Shown: positions 1 to 11,115 of the stretch, piece by piece
How positions within the stretch are numbered: the first letter of the stretch is position 1
Layout of the letters: every line of letters begins with the position of its first letter
Assembly: GCA_033557685.1 (NCBI GenBank)
Contig: JAWQRN010000356.1
Span: 1 to 30,856, forward strand
Direction: 5' to 3'
DNA from: Sperchopsis tessellata
Lineage: Eukaryota > Arthropoda > Insecta > Coleoptera > Hydrophilidae
DNA length: 30,856 bases
Notes under the pieces: model-generated
Database searches by the model: none
What the model saw: the letters and a program-made list of their open reading frames with translations, nothing else
What the model was told of the DNA's origin: nothing
Made by a program: the position numbers and the translations under genes

Positions 1-1746
1 TGATTATTAGCTAAAATTAACCTAATATACCTGAAACTGTCCTTCCTAAACCTGCCTAAAATTATTTACATACATGATGCATGATTTTCAAGATTTTTAT
101 GTTCGTTATAATCATTATTACTGAATTATGTTTATTTTTTTGTCAACTATGCATGGGATTTAATTAAATAAAAACTATTACTGTACCTTAATTATTTTAT
201 GAGAAGAAAATTGTTGCATCTGTCAGTCATTGGCTAATACTTGAATCTGATAATAATATAAACTATCATATACTAAGATCCTGTATTGTATTTAATACAT
301 ACAAATATATGTCTTCTGTCTTTCAAAATGCAAAGTTAAGTTTGCTCAATGTGTATAATAGATTAATTTTTCAGTATTTGAAAATTCAATTTTTTTTCAA
401 CAATGTTGATAAGCTTTATCTTAGAAATTGGACATTTGGAAGCCATACTTTTTCTCAGTTTAAATATAGTACATCATTTTATATTTTGTGTAACCCACTC
501 TCGGGCTATTAATAGTGAAAAGTGTAATGTAATTTATATATACAATTTTTGATAATGACAAGCATTTAATATTGCTGAAAGTTAAAGTTTTGAATAGGAG
601 TCCATCATTATGTGTAAATACAGCAGTTTAATCATTTCAAGATTTCCAAAAACTTACTTATTCACTATAATATCAAAATTTGTTCATTGTTTAAGAGGAA
701 ATACATATTATAGAAAATTATAGAAAGCTGTGTCGCAACATTCAAAATAAAATATTAATTTTACTTATTTATATGAAATTACATGAATGTTGTTAGGTAA
801 AAGCTGATTTGTAAAATACTAATATTCAATGGAGAAGTTTCTTAATTACACAGTGAAGGTAATAAGTCTGTATATAAAAAAATACCTTCATATACTTATA
901 TTTTAAAAATTTGATGTGTAATAAATTTCAATTTTCAATGTACAGAAACAAAATGGATTTTAAATTCAGAAACCAAGTTTTTACCAGATCTATTAAGAAC
1001 AAGCCGATTGAAATGGACGAGTGTCCATCATTTACACTTCATCAGCACTTCTCTGTTAGTAATTAGTTGTTCTTCTCAGTCGATAGTGAAATGACCTGGC
1101 TAGGTGTAAGGTCTTTCCTACAAAAACACTTCCCTTAGTGGGCAAAAAATGGCATGATCGTCTAGTGAAAAATATAGAAATAGGACCTATATAGAAATGT
1201 TGTATTTCTAATGACTCTCCAGTACATACATGAAGTGAAAAAACGATGGAATTTAATAAACAAATAAACGATACATCTATATATAAATAGAGAACAAAGC
1301 TATTGATAAATAAACAGGATAAAAATATGTCAAACAGTAATTTTTAGTCCACCGCAGTGATTATATACACACGAAAATGAGCTATTAAACTCTCAGGAAA
1401 ATATTAACTAGTATGATGAAAAGGCTCTATTCTACTAGCAAACTTGCAGTTCCAGAAGTTTCTGCCCAAAATTAATTAATATATCAAAATAATGAATAAA
1501 ATAAAATTGCCAACCCTCCGCGTATAATAGACTTGATGTTAAACACTTATCGTTATAAGGTTGTTCTATTGTAGTAGTTCTGGAAATGTTTTGCAGTAAT
1601 TGAAGATGAACAAATACCAAGTATTTAAAATAAATTTTTTTATGGTGTTTTTTAGAAAATATGGACAGAATAAAATGGACATTGAGAATAAAATAAAAAT
1701 AGACCATGAATGAGTTCTAGGTTAACTTAGGTCAATAAAATGTGCG

Positions 1747-1933
1747 TTGGTGAGGTAACCATCTATATTATATAGTAGCTTGGCTTTAACCCATTGAATG
1801 CATTAAATCCCAAAGAACAGACAACCAAACCTTCTCAGCCTTGTACTAATTTTAAGAACGTGTCCAATTACCACATCACTTGTCAATTTTTTTCTGTCAT
1901 AAGTGTATATAATTTGGTGAGGTAACCGTCTAT
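1747..1933. repeat. Direct repeat pair of 20 bases, 167 apart
   Basis: TTGGTGAGGTAACC followed by (A/G)TCTAT occurs at 1747-1766 and again at 1914-1933, differing by one base (A/G). The surrounding sequence is AT-rich and otherwise not repeated. The pair could be the remains of a tandem duplication or part of a repeat family. Confidence 0.6.
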
Positions 1934-2913
1934 GACATAGAGTGGCCAGACTTTCACGCTCTACACATAGCATCACATGTTCTGAATAACAATACATTCA
2001 AATGTACAACAGACTTCCAGCAAACCAATCACTCTCTAAAGTTATCTGAAATCTTCGTGTTTACATTCAAATGAATAAAATAGACGTAATGGTAAAATAA
2101 AAGGTAATTAATAATGATGGAATAACAAAATAAAATTGAAGTAGAACTTATATGTAAACTATTTAGCAAAAATTAATAAATTTGTAAAAACTTTCTAATT
2201 ACCGAAAGATTAAAATTGTAGAATAAAGAAATAATAAAAAGACATTGCATAACTGTCCAACAGTACAACTATGTGTGTAAGATTTAAAATTCAACTAACC
2301 AACTATCGTCTCTACACACCGTGTTTTAAATCTTTAAAGAAAAGCCGAGGCATCATGTGATTTAACAGTAAATAGCATGTGAGTCAGTGACATAAGACAG
2401 CAAAGAAAGTTTGGTTACATTGTGTATGGATAACCAAAAATAAAAATCATTGAAATATCCCAGCAAACGGGCCGAAAAGAAACATTAAATTAATTAATAA
2501 ATAAGCAGAATCGCTATATATTTTATGGTTCAGAGAAATCACGTTTAGAATGGTGTCACAAAAAATCTCATCTCGAACACATTGCGCCGAGAATGATCTC
2601 TTTCTCCTATGTAGTACCTAGTCTCAGATATCACATTAGCATTAGAGTGGTACTAACTGCATATTATGCCCATGTATATTCTCTGAGCACATTTTCAAAT
2701 TACAAAAGCAGTGTTTGTGAAGCATCTTTGGGCTATACAGATGACATACATGCAAGGATATCTTTAAGCTATAAGATACCCTCACGGAGATATACATATA
2801 TAATGTAATGTGCATTGTATGTACAGAGCGATGCCGGTTCGATATTGGAGAAAATCAAACTGTTCATCCCTATAACACTAGACAGAGCAACAGTTTTATT
2901 TTGCCCTCGTCAT

Positions 2914-3032
2914 TAAATAAGCACTACTAAAGGTCCACCACATAAAAACTAAAATTTGGTTAAAAATATTTACACTGCTACCTACATTTGGTTACACTTT
3001 CATAGAGCTAAACTCCTAGTAGTGCTTATTTA
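2914..3032. repeat. Short element with 16-base perfect terminal inverted repeats (MITE-like)
   Basis: TAAATAAGCACTACTA at 2914-2929 is matched exactly by its reverse complement at 3017-3032, enclosing 87 bases with no coding potential. Perfect inverted ends around a small AT-rich core are typical of miniature inverted-repeat transposable elements. No clear target-site duplication is visible outside the ends, so the superfamily cannot be named. Confidence 0.45.
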
Positions 3033-3822
3033 GTACACCGTATACCCACCTTACAATGAACCAATGACAATCTAACCAAACTATTTATATTTATAACCAT
3101 TTGCCAAGTCATATGAGGATTCTTAACCTAAGGTGTGCTTTAATATTAGATTGAAGAAACTGAAAGGCAGGGGTCTTAATTAATTGTAAGAATGTTTTGT
3201 TGATAGACTATGATCAAATGTGATACATTTGAAAGACACTGTGATATATTAACAAATTTTATTGTATACCTCTCTAGTAAGAGATACTCAATTTTTATGT
3301 GTGATTGTTTATTTTTTTGGTAGACTTATACAATTACGTTTTTTACTTCTGTTTTATATTTTTATCTTTGACTATCTTAAGTATATTATTAGTACATGTA
3401 ATTACCGAACTATTTCATACTCTGTAAAGTTATATTGAAACCAAATAACTGACAAATGGTATCTCTTATAAAATAAATATGGTGTAAACATACTAGTATA
3501 ACTTGCGAAATGTTTTTAATTTTCATGTTACATAAGTGCACCAGTATTAAATTTGGCATAACAGCATTTTCTAAATGATAGCATATCATTTAAAAAAATC
3601 ATTTAGGGTTAATTTATTTATTTTTAAAATGATCAAGTTATACTACATTGTAAAAGAAAATTTTAATTATAAAATGTTTAAAAAAACTCTATCCTTTAAG
3701 TAATGTGAAGTAATTATTGTTATTCCTGTGTATTAAAATAATTTCGTTTTTTTTTTTTTCTTAAAAGTATGCATAAAAATATGTTGTAACTTAACAGTGC
3801 TGTTTCCTATTTTAAACTCTAG

Positions 3823-4671
3823 GGACATACAGAGGGGCAAAAGGTTATTTCATCACAATGCCATAGTTCCTTCCATTCCAAGTACTTTCCTTGAAGTCAA
3901 CAGTCCATTAACACCATCTTCCAACAGAAATGGTAGCATTTTACAATCAGACGACATCTTCTGCACACCTAGGGGTATCTTAATGACGGGCCCAAAATTT
4001 GATAGTGCTCAAAAGGTTCAAAATCACTTTGGTGATAGTCCAAAACTTCTTATATCCCAATTGAGCAATTTAAGTGGATCGAGTAATGATGACTATAAAA
4101 CTCCTGACTCCAGTTTATCTACACACTATGAACCTTATAGTAACTTTGAATTACAAAAGTCATTTTCCTGTAGCACCGTTGAACAACGAAATAATTTAGC
4201 ACCAAGACCTCTTGGTATTCAACGAATTTCCGACAACACTGGAATGTCAACTAAAAAACATGATGAAATCAAACAAGAAGGTGTTCTGCGCTCCAAAAGT
4301 GATTTTCAAATTCCTAAGTTAAGTCCTTTGCCTGTTAGATCTGATAGTTTCTTCCAAAGTATTACTTCAAATAGCTTATTCTCATTTTTGACTCCGCTAA
4401 CAAAGAGACGAGCCCATATGTTAGAAAAGCATTCCACTCCAAAACAATCTGGTGCTTTTAATTTCTCAGATGGCAGTAATAACTTTAAAGTACCAAACTC
4501 CCCTATCCATAAATATTATGGTCCCTTAAGGAGCCTACCTCATACCAGGACCTCTTCCCTAACATCCCTCAAATCAGTTTCTTCAGGGCAGCCCCTCTAT
4601 TCGAACAACGCTGGGCCAGCTCCTGATGGTGTGCATGCACTGGGCATGCCCTCCCAATATATTTTGCAAAG
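3823..4671 (+). CDS. Unassigned Ser/Thr/Pro-rich protein, internal exon 1 of 4 in window
   Basis: Internal exon of a plus-strand gene. The 3' splice site ends at 3822 after a pyrimidine-rich run (ttaaactctAG) and the donor is AAG|GTAGGA at 4671/4672. Both borders are phase 2. The 282 or so codons contain no stop, in a background where open frames are short. The product is rich in Ser, Pro, Thr and Asn, with many SP/TP sites (NSPLTPS, CTPRG, GDSPKL, KTPDSS, KLSPLPVRSDSF, FLTPLTKRR, PNSPIHKYYGP, RTSSLTSLKS). That points to a disordered, phosphorylation-prone regulatory tail rather than an enzyme core. No signal peptide, membrane segment or zinc motif is seen. An apparent GTG start at 3797 is only intron sequence. 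I do not recognise the family. With the next three exons it forms 485 codons. Confidence 0.8.
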
Positions 4672-7600
4672 GTAGGATTCTATAGAACAATGACTAATCC
4701 AACACTTTTTATTTTAATATTGTATGGGTTTTTTTTGTTGCTTTGGTTTTTGTTTCATTTTTAAATGTTTTCAAATAACCATGTGCTTCATAGCTTCTTA
4801 CTCATAAGTTTACAATGTACTTCCTTCTGTATAGATTCAGTTTTGTCTGCTCAAATCAAATATAGTGAAATAAGTAAATTGTTGTAGTGTTTATATCTTT
4901 CTTCTACATTCTAATCTTTAACTTTAATCCTTTTATCAGGAACTAAATTGATCTTATTTTAGAGGGATGCATGTTCACAGATAATTTTTTTGTTGTAATT
5001 TTGATACAGTTCACACACATACACATTCTGCATGTTAATTTTAACTTTTCAGACCTGGCATTGGGCAACATTCATTTGTACGTATTAACAAAATGAATTC
5101 CGTTTTAATCTAAAGTTTAAACCAATTGAAATGAGGATTTCACATATTTTTAAATAAGTTAACATTTCAGGAGAAAATTAATTCCGAGAATGTTTTTAAA
5201 TGAATTATTAGTGTGATAGGTATGCTTAATGCTTTTGAAAATAACGGCAGCATTTTTAATGTTAAGCACAAATATTTCTAATGCTAAAAATAAATTTAAA
5301 TTTTTCACCCATAATAATTTTGGTTAATTTGCTCATGTAATAAAAAGTGAAATAATTTTAATTTTAGTAGTTGAGGGATAGGTCCATTACCTAGGTAATA
5401 GGTAATGGATTTGATTGTCTATGGGCTCAATCATTTGAGTGTCGCTGCATTAGCTATGGAAAGTTCAGAAAGTTTTGGTGTGTCAGTCATTTGACTCTGC
5501 TACTTTTAGGTCTGTTGTTCAGAGCCTTTTATTTAATTCACTGTGCTCAATTGAGCGTCATTTATGTACTGGCATCCGCTTCAAATTATATGCCTATCAC
5601 TGATGCATTATTGGAGGACCTTTGAACATCTATGTTACATCAGTATTTATTTCTATTTTAATTTGTTGCATATTTCCGTGATCCATTACAGGACGTTTAA
5701 AGTAAAAATAAGAGTAATGTTCTCATATGCATCAAGTAATATACCCAAATGAAATTTTTGCTCTCAAAATTTGTCGCATGAAAAGTTTCAGGTTTTATTT
5801 ATTGCAACATTAAAAAGTAAGCACACTAGTAGAACCAACAATGGTCACGCAGAAAATAAAATTGCAACAATATTCATATTACTTTTATTTATTAATATAA
5901 TGTTATTTTATTGGTACTTTTTTATGAGTGTGCTTGTAGTATTTTCAGCTATTGATATTTGATCATTGATTTAATTGCAAAGGCCCAATTGTATTTACTT
6001 GCAAATTGACAGAACATGAAACTCACACTTAAGTTGATCACAGTCCCATGCTTCCGAGATGTTTAGCATCTGATTGTGTGTAATTCATGGCTTTACAGGC
6101 AGAGCGTACTCTTGCTGTTACTCATGTAGTTCACAGCATAGTCAATATTTATCAACGTGTATGTCTTTTCGAACGTCTCAAATATGAGCAACCCTACATA
6201 CTTATTGTGATATAATCATTATAAGCAAAATTGAAGCTCTCTCATATTTCTGAATAACTTCTTAATTTCTATTGGACAAGAGTGGGACAGAATTTATTCA
6301 AAATTTAGAAAAGTCGTCTATAATTATCTCAAGCACTACAAATTTCATCTTTATACAGGTGATGTTCAAATATATTATACTTTTGATACAAAAGAAGTTA
6401 CCACAGCACAACATCATCAATGTTATTGTTTAGCAGCAAAAATATATTTTAATTTAAATCAAATTATGATTTTTTTGGGTATCTAAGAAATCTAAGTTTG
6501 AACAATTTATCCTTATCAACGTTGTTTCATTCTTCTTATGTTACTCCTATGTACTTACTTTGTGTAATCTCTTCGTTTACAGACATTCTTTTGGTGATTT
6601 TTTTTCCTATAATATCGCTACCTATTATAACGACAAGTAACTTCTATCATCACCTTTTAAAAAAAATTTATGTTTGCAGGACCCTTTATATTCAGCGACA
6701 TCTTTAAATAATGTTAGTGAATTGAGATATTTATAATAAAAATTGTAAATATAATTTATTTAAGTAATAAATTTCCCCAGCATGAAGTCTTTTACGGTGT
6801 TGTTTTCATGGTGTTTGAGATTTTTATAATTTAAATTTGTGTTTCATTTTATTTAATATTAATTTCTGTTTTATTATGAATTTTGTTTTCCATAATTTGG
6901 AAAATATCACAGAAACATGTCGGTTTCATTCTTTTGTTCATAATGAATATATCACATTTTTTATACATGCTTTAATTTTACCATTGCAAGTAAAAGGATA
7001 TCATTGGACTTTGCATACTTAGATTTAATATGCAACATTTTATTTTTTTAATTTCTGGTTCATCTGGTTTTGAAGTAAATGCTTGTCCTACATACATCAT
7101 CTATAAATGCGCTAATTTGTGGTATTTTCATTTGTCGAGATTTTTGTGGGCTCTTTTCCTTTTTAAAACAAAATTGATGATTTACTTTGTTTAATCGTTT
7201 AAATTATAAAATAAATATAATAAAACAATATATATAAAACAGCCAACCATATACTGTCATTATTAGAAAAGATTGAGAAAACAATTTTATGACAAAATTG
7301 TAGGTTGGGAGAAGCATTCTTTTAAAAATTATTTTGGCTGATTCATAACAAATATACAAAATACAGATACCATTTTTTAAATGAAATGCATATAATTTGA
7401 TGATGAATATGAATACTATATCGAAAAATATTCATATGCCTATTTTTGCGTCTTGGTAAATTATTCAATTTTGAATGTATTTTTTGTTTTTGCACCACTT
7501 TGTATAATTTGGTTTTAAAATAATTGTTCACCCATTGTCAATTGAACGGATGTCACTGCTCGAGTTGGAAAAACCCCATTTTTTTACCATTACATCAGAG

Positions 7601-8635
7601 CTCTCTGCCTTACATCTTAACAGGCAGTATTTTCCAGAAGTACATCTATACGCACGTATTCATGAACCCTTTTGGTTTTAGTTTTTAGTGATTACAAGTT
7701 AACTAATCTTTGTTTAAGTGTTTGTTATGGTAACATAAATGATGGTATGAATATACCCCCAAAAAAATTAAATCTTAAGATACACCATATTAACACTCGC
7801 ATAATGCGGAGTTGTCCCTTCTTGCTGAAAGGTAACTAATAAAGAAACTCTTCCAAAAATTTGAAAAGAATTCTGTTGTACTTAAACTGATCTAAAGTAC
7901 CTTCAATGAAGTATAACGCAACTAATCTGTATAAAGAATGCCACACCGTGCATCCATACTGAATCGTCTTTGGATTCTTCTCTATGTTTACAAACACAAA
8001 TATGAGATACTACTCTAGATCTATCAAACTAACATTGAGGTATTGTTTTAACTTTTAGACCACTATAAACAAATGAAAACATTACAAACCATGTACCTTA
8101 ACCTATGAAATTTTCTATAAATATATTAAAAAATGCCTGAGTTGCATATCAATATATTTTTTAAAAAAAATTGAGTATATGTTTGAAAAATCAAAGTAAG
8201 CGTAATTTCCCCTCAAATCGCAAGTGCTAAAAAATTTATGGCAAACATGTTCCCTTTGTATAATACTCATCAATATAATTGCAAAAAGTTCTCATGTCAT
8301 ACAGGTGTTATGCAAGGGGGCTTTTTTGTCAAAATATTTATATTCTTCAATGAATATCTCTTTAACTATTGAATATAGACATATGAATATTTGTATAGAG
8401 TCTGATTAGTTTTTGATGTAGCACCCATATCCATCATCAAATATACTTTATATTTAAAAAATGGTAACTTTGTTCTGTACATCTGTTATGGACCTCCTTG
8501 TATAATCTTTTTTGTTAAGGATGATCCTTCTCTCTACTTACAACTTTGTCACAGTTTTTCTTTATCTTTTATAATAACGACATTATACAGTTGGCCGCTT
8601 AAAAAGATCACCTGTATAAATATTAAAGCTAAACC
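4672..8635 (+). other. First part of intron between exons 1 and 2; no gene seen
   Basis: Begins with donor GTAGGA. AT-rich throughout, with open frames of 61-69 codons that show no family motif and have low-complexity composition (Phe, Ile, Tyr, Lys). One hairpin is listed separately at 5383-5409. The intron as a whole runs 4672-11115 (6,444 bases) and contains a Penelope-like element in its second half. Confidence 0.6.
5383..5409. repeat. Perfect 10-bp hairpin with 7-base loop
   Basis: TCCATTACCT at 5383-5392 pairs with AGGTAATGGA at 5400-5409. The loop (AGGTAAT) repeats the start of the right arm, so the sequence can also slip into other pairings. It lies inside the intron. No function is evident. 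Confidence 0.6.
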
Positions 8636-8647
8636 ACTATATAGTAT
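8636..8647. repeat. Candidate target-site duplication, left copy
   Basis: ACTATATAGTAT, identical to 10493-10504 on the other side of the Penelope-like element. The last three bases overlap the inverted arm, so the exact boundary is uncertain. Confidence 0.45.
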
Positions 8648-8928
8648 CTTCAGGTTTTCCAGGAGATAACCGTGTGTTGGCTTTTGTTTTTGCTGGCATT
8701 TCGTCCGCTCTTGTAGGGGACATTATCAAGACATCCAGCTCCTTAATGTGCTAATTATAAATTGCCATGTAGCTCTGAAAAGTGCTAGTTGTAGGTGCCG
8801 ACTAGCTCTAAAAAGTTTTAATAATAGTATAACATGTAGCTCTCACAAGTGCTAGTCAAGAAATAAAAGGACTTTCGTAGTTTACCGGCTTATATATATA
8901 GCGTGGTCGGGCACCAATTAGGAACCTT
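8645..8928. repeat. Left inverted arm of Penelope-like element
   Basis: Reads TATCTTCAGGTTTTCC at its outer end and is the imperfect reverse complement of 10181-10464. Long blocks are shared, including the stretch around the TTTACCGGCTTATATATA run and the block GGTCGGGCACCAAT at the inner end. Both arms are about 284 bases. The block 'tgtagctctgaaaagtgctagt' type repeats recur inside the arm, giving it internal substructure. In the element's own (minus) orientation this is the 3' arm. Confidence 0.85.
8698..8729 (-). other. Hammerhead-like motif in the left arm (weak)
   Basis: On the minus strand CTTGATAATGTCC is followed, 11 bases later, by GGACGAAA. GTCC and GGAC can form a helix II before a GAAA, as in hammerhead ribozymes reported in the pseudo-LTRs of Penelope-like elements. 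The conserved CUGAUGA box is degenerate (UUGAUAA), so the catalytic G is not in place. I could not assign helices I and III. The matching stretch in the right arm is more diverged. Confidence 0.15.
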
Positions 8929-8947
8929 CTTATTGCAATGCGTAGAT

Positions 8948-9034
8948 TTATTCGCGATATTCAATGCGCCGCTTCCTATTGGCCTTTATGTCCTTAAAGA
9001 GAATATCATGGCCTGTTTCTAAATTTTGTTCTGC
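8948..9034 (-). pseudogene. Residual C-terminal piece of GIY-YIG endonuclease domain
   Basis: The minus-strand frame of 28 codons plus stop contains AEQNLETGHDILF. It resembles the AEH-x-L-x-TGH-x-I segment near the end of the endonuclease domain of Penelope-like proteins, and ends at TAA (8948-8950). The upstream part of the domain, including the GIY-YIG strand itself and the cysteine motif, is missing between this piece and the thumb of the reverse transcriptase, which ends at about 9040. The deletion also shifted the frame. A short match, but position and order are those expected. Confidence 0.6.
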
Positions 9035-9651
9035 TAATGTGGATAAGTAAAATTGTTTGAGACGAGTAAATGTGCTATCTTCTCTGTCATGTTTTGTACG
9101 TGTGGCAAGTAAATATGGCCAATAATATCCAGGATTTGACTAGGAGGAGAGGGATTTTTAAAACTCTGGATGGCCCTTTGTATAACCGAAGATTTGTATC
9201 CATTGGCCAAGAGTGTAGTTTTAACTTTACTAAGTTCTCCAGATAAATTGTCTTTTTTGCCGAGACTTAATGCTCTGTAAACCAGAGAATTTACTACTGA
9301 TATTGTCTGAGAAAGGCGGTGTGAAGATGTGGCATGGAGGTACCTATTAGTGTGCGTGGGCTTGTGATATACTGAATGGCCCAGTGTGCCATCAGCACGC
9401 CTAACAACCAGGATGTCCAAGAACGGGATTGCCCCAGAGACCTCAACTTCCATTGTGAATTTTATATCGGTGTGGTGACTATTAATATGTCGTAGAACAC
9501 CATCAAAGGTCTCTAAACCATGGGGCCATACCACAAAAGCGTCATCAACATATCTATACCAACATTTCGGTTTGAGGGGAGCAAAAGCTAAAACTTGTTC
9601 CTCGAAAGCTTCCATAAAATGTTTGCAATGACCGGGGAGAGAGGGGATCAC
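9034..9651 (-). pseudogene. Penelope-like reverse transcriptase, palm and thumb
   Basis: Frame of 205 codons on the minus strand. It carries the catalytic YVDD box (residues 34-37, in the run CWYRYVDDAFVVWPHG), followed by HTDIKFTMEVE and IPFLDILVVRR, then YHKPTHTNRYLH and the helical thumb (SLVYRALSLGKKDNLSGEL), all in the order known from Penelope-like reverse transcriptases. The Met at the apparent start is not the protein start. The frame continues a domain whose first half is read from 9734-10174. At 9652-9733 the conserved GSPLSP region is split by a stop and frame changes. The last residues run into the deletion that removed most of the endonuclease. It cannot make a working enzyme. 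Confidence 0.92.
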
Positions 9652-9733
9652 ATATCGACACCAGAAGTTTGTTCATAGAACTCGCCGCTGAACATAAAGT
9701 ATGTTGACCTCAGGCATATTTCTGCCAAGTCCG

Positions 9734-10174
9734 CTATAGTGGTAGGGAGAGATTTGTTAACCAGCAGCTGATGAAAATAATCTGGATGGAATTATGAACA
9801 GGAACCTTCGTGAACAGAGAAACTACATCGCACCTGATGAGTAGGTTGTTTTTGTAGAGAACCATATTGGATATTTTCTCGACGAAATGAGCAGAATTCT
9901 TGATGTATGATGAAGATGTTCCAATAAACTGGTTGAGTTTGGGAGTGAGAAATTTGACGAGCTGATAGGTTGGAGATCCAATGGCACTCACAATAGGTCG
10001 TAGTGGAACACCTGGTTTGTGGATCCTCAGTAGTCCATAAATCCTCGGGGTGCGAGAATCATTCTGCAAAACAGACTTCTGCTCATTAGGGTCAAGATGT
10101 GAACTTTTTATTATAGATGACACCGACTTCTCTATTCTATTGATCGGATTGCGAACCAGTGGCTTGTACTTAAT
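9734..10174 (-). pseudogene. Penelope-like reverse transcriptase, fingers and first palm strand
   Basis: Open minus-strand frame that begins directly at the inner edge of the right inverted arm. Its first residues (KYKPLVRNP) match the start of the fingers region, so the N-terminal part of the usual protein is missing. Then come TPRIYGLLRIHKPG and VPLRPIVSAIGSPTYQLVKF, both hallmark Penelope fingers motifs, and LIRCDVVSLFTKVPV, which holds the first catalytic aspartate. After NSIQII the frame breaks. The expected next segment (YFHQLLV ... STYFMFSGEFYEQTSGV) continues in another frame at about 9665-9780. This is the 5' half of the same broken gene as 9034-9651. Confidence 0.92.
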
Positions 10175-10180
10175 GCAAAT

Positions 10181-10464
10181 AAGGTTTCCTATTGGTGCCC
10201 GACCACGCTATATATATAAGCCGGTAAACTACGAAAGTCCTCTTATTTCTTGAGTAGCACATGTTAGAGCTACATGTTATTCTATTATTAGCTCTTTTTA
10301 GTGCTGGTCGGCACCTACAACTAGCACTTTTCAGAGCTACATGGCAATTTATAATTAGCACTTTTAAGAGCTGCATGTCTTGATAATGTCCCCTGCAACA
10401 GTGGATGAAACATCGGCAAAAACAAAAGCCAACGCACGGTTATCTCCCGGAAAACCTGACGATA
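10181..10464. repeat. Right inverted arm of Penelope-like element
   Basis: Inverted partner of 8645-8928 and of equal length. It is followed by 28 extra bases (10465-10492) before the candidate target-site repeat. Those bases have no counterpart at the left end, so in the element's own orientation the 5' end is slightly longer. The arms differ by scattered substitutions, so they have diverged since formation. Confidence 0.85.
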
Positions 10465-10492
10465 TTTACTGTGGCCGTGGAAGTCTACGTAC

Positions 10493-10504
10493 ACTATATA
10501 GTAT
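10493..10504. repeat. Candidate target-site duplication, right copy
   Basis: ACTATATAGTAT, identical to 8636-8647. The inner ten bases are palindromic, which weakens the inference of a direct duplication. Confidence 0.45.
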
Positions 10505-11115
10505 ATTTGATGCACTATGCAGTTTGTTGAGCAATACAACTGTGATGGTATGGTAAACAAAGCTGAAACAAGAGCAATTGTCAATGAACTTAAACCATCT
10601 TTTGACATGCTGATCGTGCCATTGTGGTAGTATAAAAATAGGCATGCTTATGTCGATCACCTACCCTTGCTTTAGGATAGTTTGTTATGTCATGACCAAT
10701 GACTAGCTGCTGTGGTTCGGCTAGCAGAAAAATGTAGCTTGAAATGGCACTCTCAAAATTAAGAAACGCAGATTTATTGGATCTCTACTACATTCGCCTT
10801 GAATTTATATCTAGTGGTATGTGTGTGACTATATTAGATTTTTTTAAGTCCACACATACTGTTCATGCTAAATATAAATAATGTTCTCTTCGGATTAAGG
10901 GCATCTAAGGCAGAGCATTTTCATTTGTTAACATTTTTCAATATTACTAAAATGTATACAACAGGGTCTTGGGCAATGACCAAATCAAACAATGTGCTGC
11001 GGCACTGGTCCTATCATATCAGAAGGGCATGAGACCATTTTATTAGAAATATAGCTATGATTTTAAAGTTTTTGTAAGATCATTTCAAGGAATGTTTTGT
11101 ATGTATGGATTACAG
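10505..11115 (+). other. End of intron before exon 2
   Basis: No coding motif or repeat recognised. It ends with TGGATTACAG at the splice acceptor. Minus-strand open frames at 10321-10660 overlap the right inverted arm and show no domain. Confidence 0.6.

Larger units (their letters stand above)
1..3822. other. Non-coding stretch upstream of the first recognised exon
   Basis: I find no convincing exon here. Open frames are short (under 75 codons), lack recognisable motifs and have the composition of the AT-rich background. Because the exon at 3823 starts in the middle of a codon, this stretch is most simply the end of an upstream intron. It contains a direct repeat pair (1747/1914) and a short inverted-repeat element (2914-3032), listed separately. 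The last 100 bases carry pyrimidine tracts expected before a 3' splice site. Confidence 0.6.
8636..10504 (-). mobile_element. Penelope-like retroelement copy with inverted terminal arms
   Basis: Penelope-like elements encode a telomerase-related reverse transcriptase, usually fused to a GIY-YIG endonuclease, and often carry terminal pseudo-LTRs. Here a broken minus-strand reverse transcriptase (8948-10174) sits between two arms of about 284 bases (8645-8928 and 10181-10464) that are inverted copies of each other. The 12-mer ACTATATAGTAT occurs at 8636-8647 and 10493-10504 and may be the target-site duplication. Its core is nearly palindromic, so this is suggestive rather than proven. The copy lacks the N-terminal part of the protein and most of the endonuclease. 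Together with frameshifts this makes it inactive. It lies in an intron, antisense to the host gene. Confidence 0.9.

Noticed and set aside
2593..2808. 71-codon frame as a possible upstream exon
   Set aside because: Tyr/Ser-rich without domain. No acceptor and donor pair in a phase fitting the exon at 3823 was found.
3797..3822. GTG-initiated start for the long frame at 3797
   Set aside because: The segment is the pyrimidine-rich end of an intron with AG at 3821-3822. A GTG start is not expected in an animal gene, and the downstream phases fit a spliced entry.
6498..7022. Plus-strand frames of 61-69 codons with hydrophobic composition
   Set aside because: Phe/Ile/Leu-rich output expected from T-rich DNA; no family pattern and no splice context.
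10050..10660. Open frames on both strands across the right Penelope arm
   Set aside because: They cross the boundary between the arm, the reverse transcriptase and flanking sequence and show no domain.
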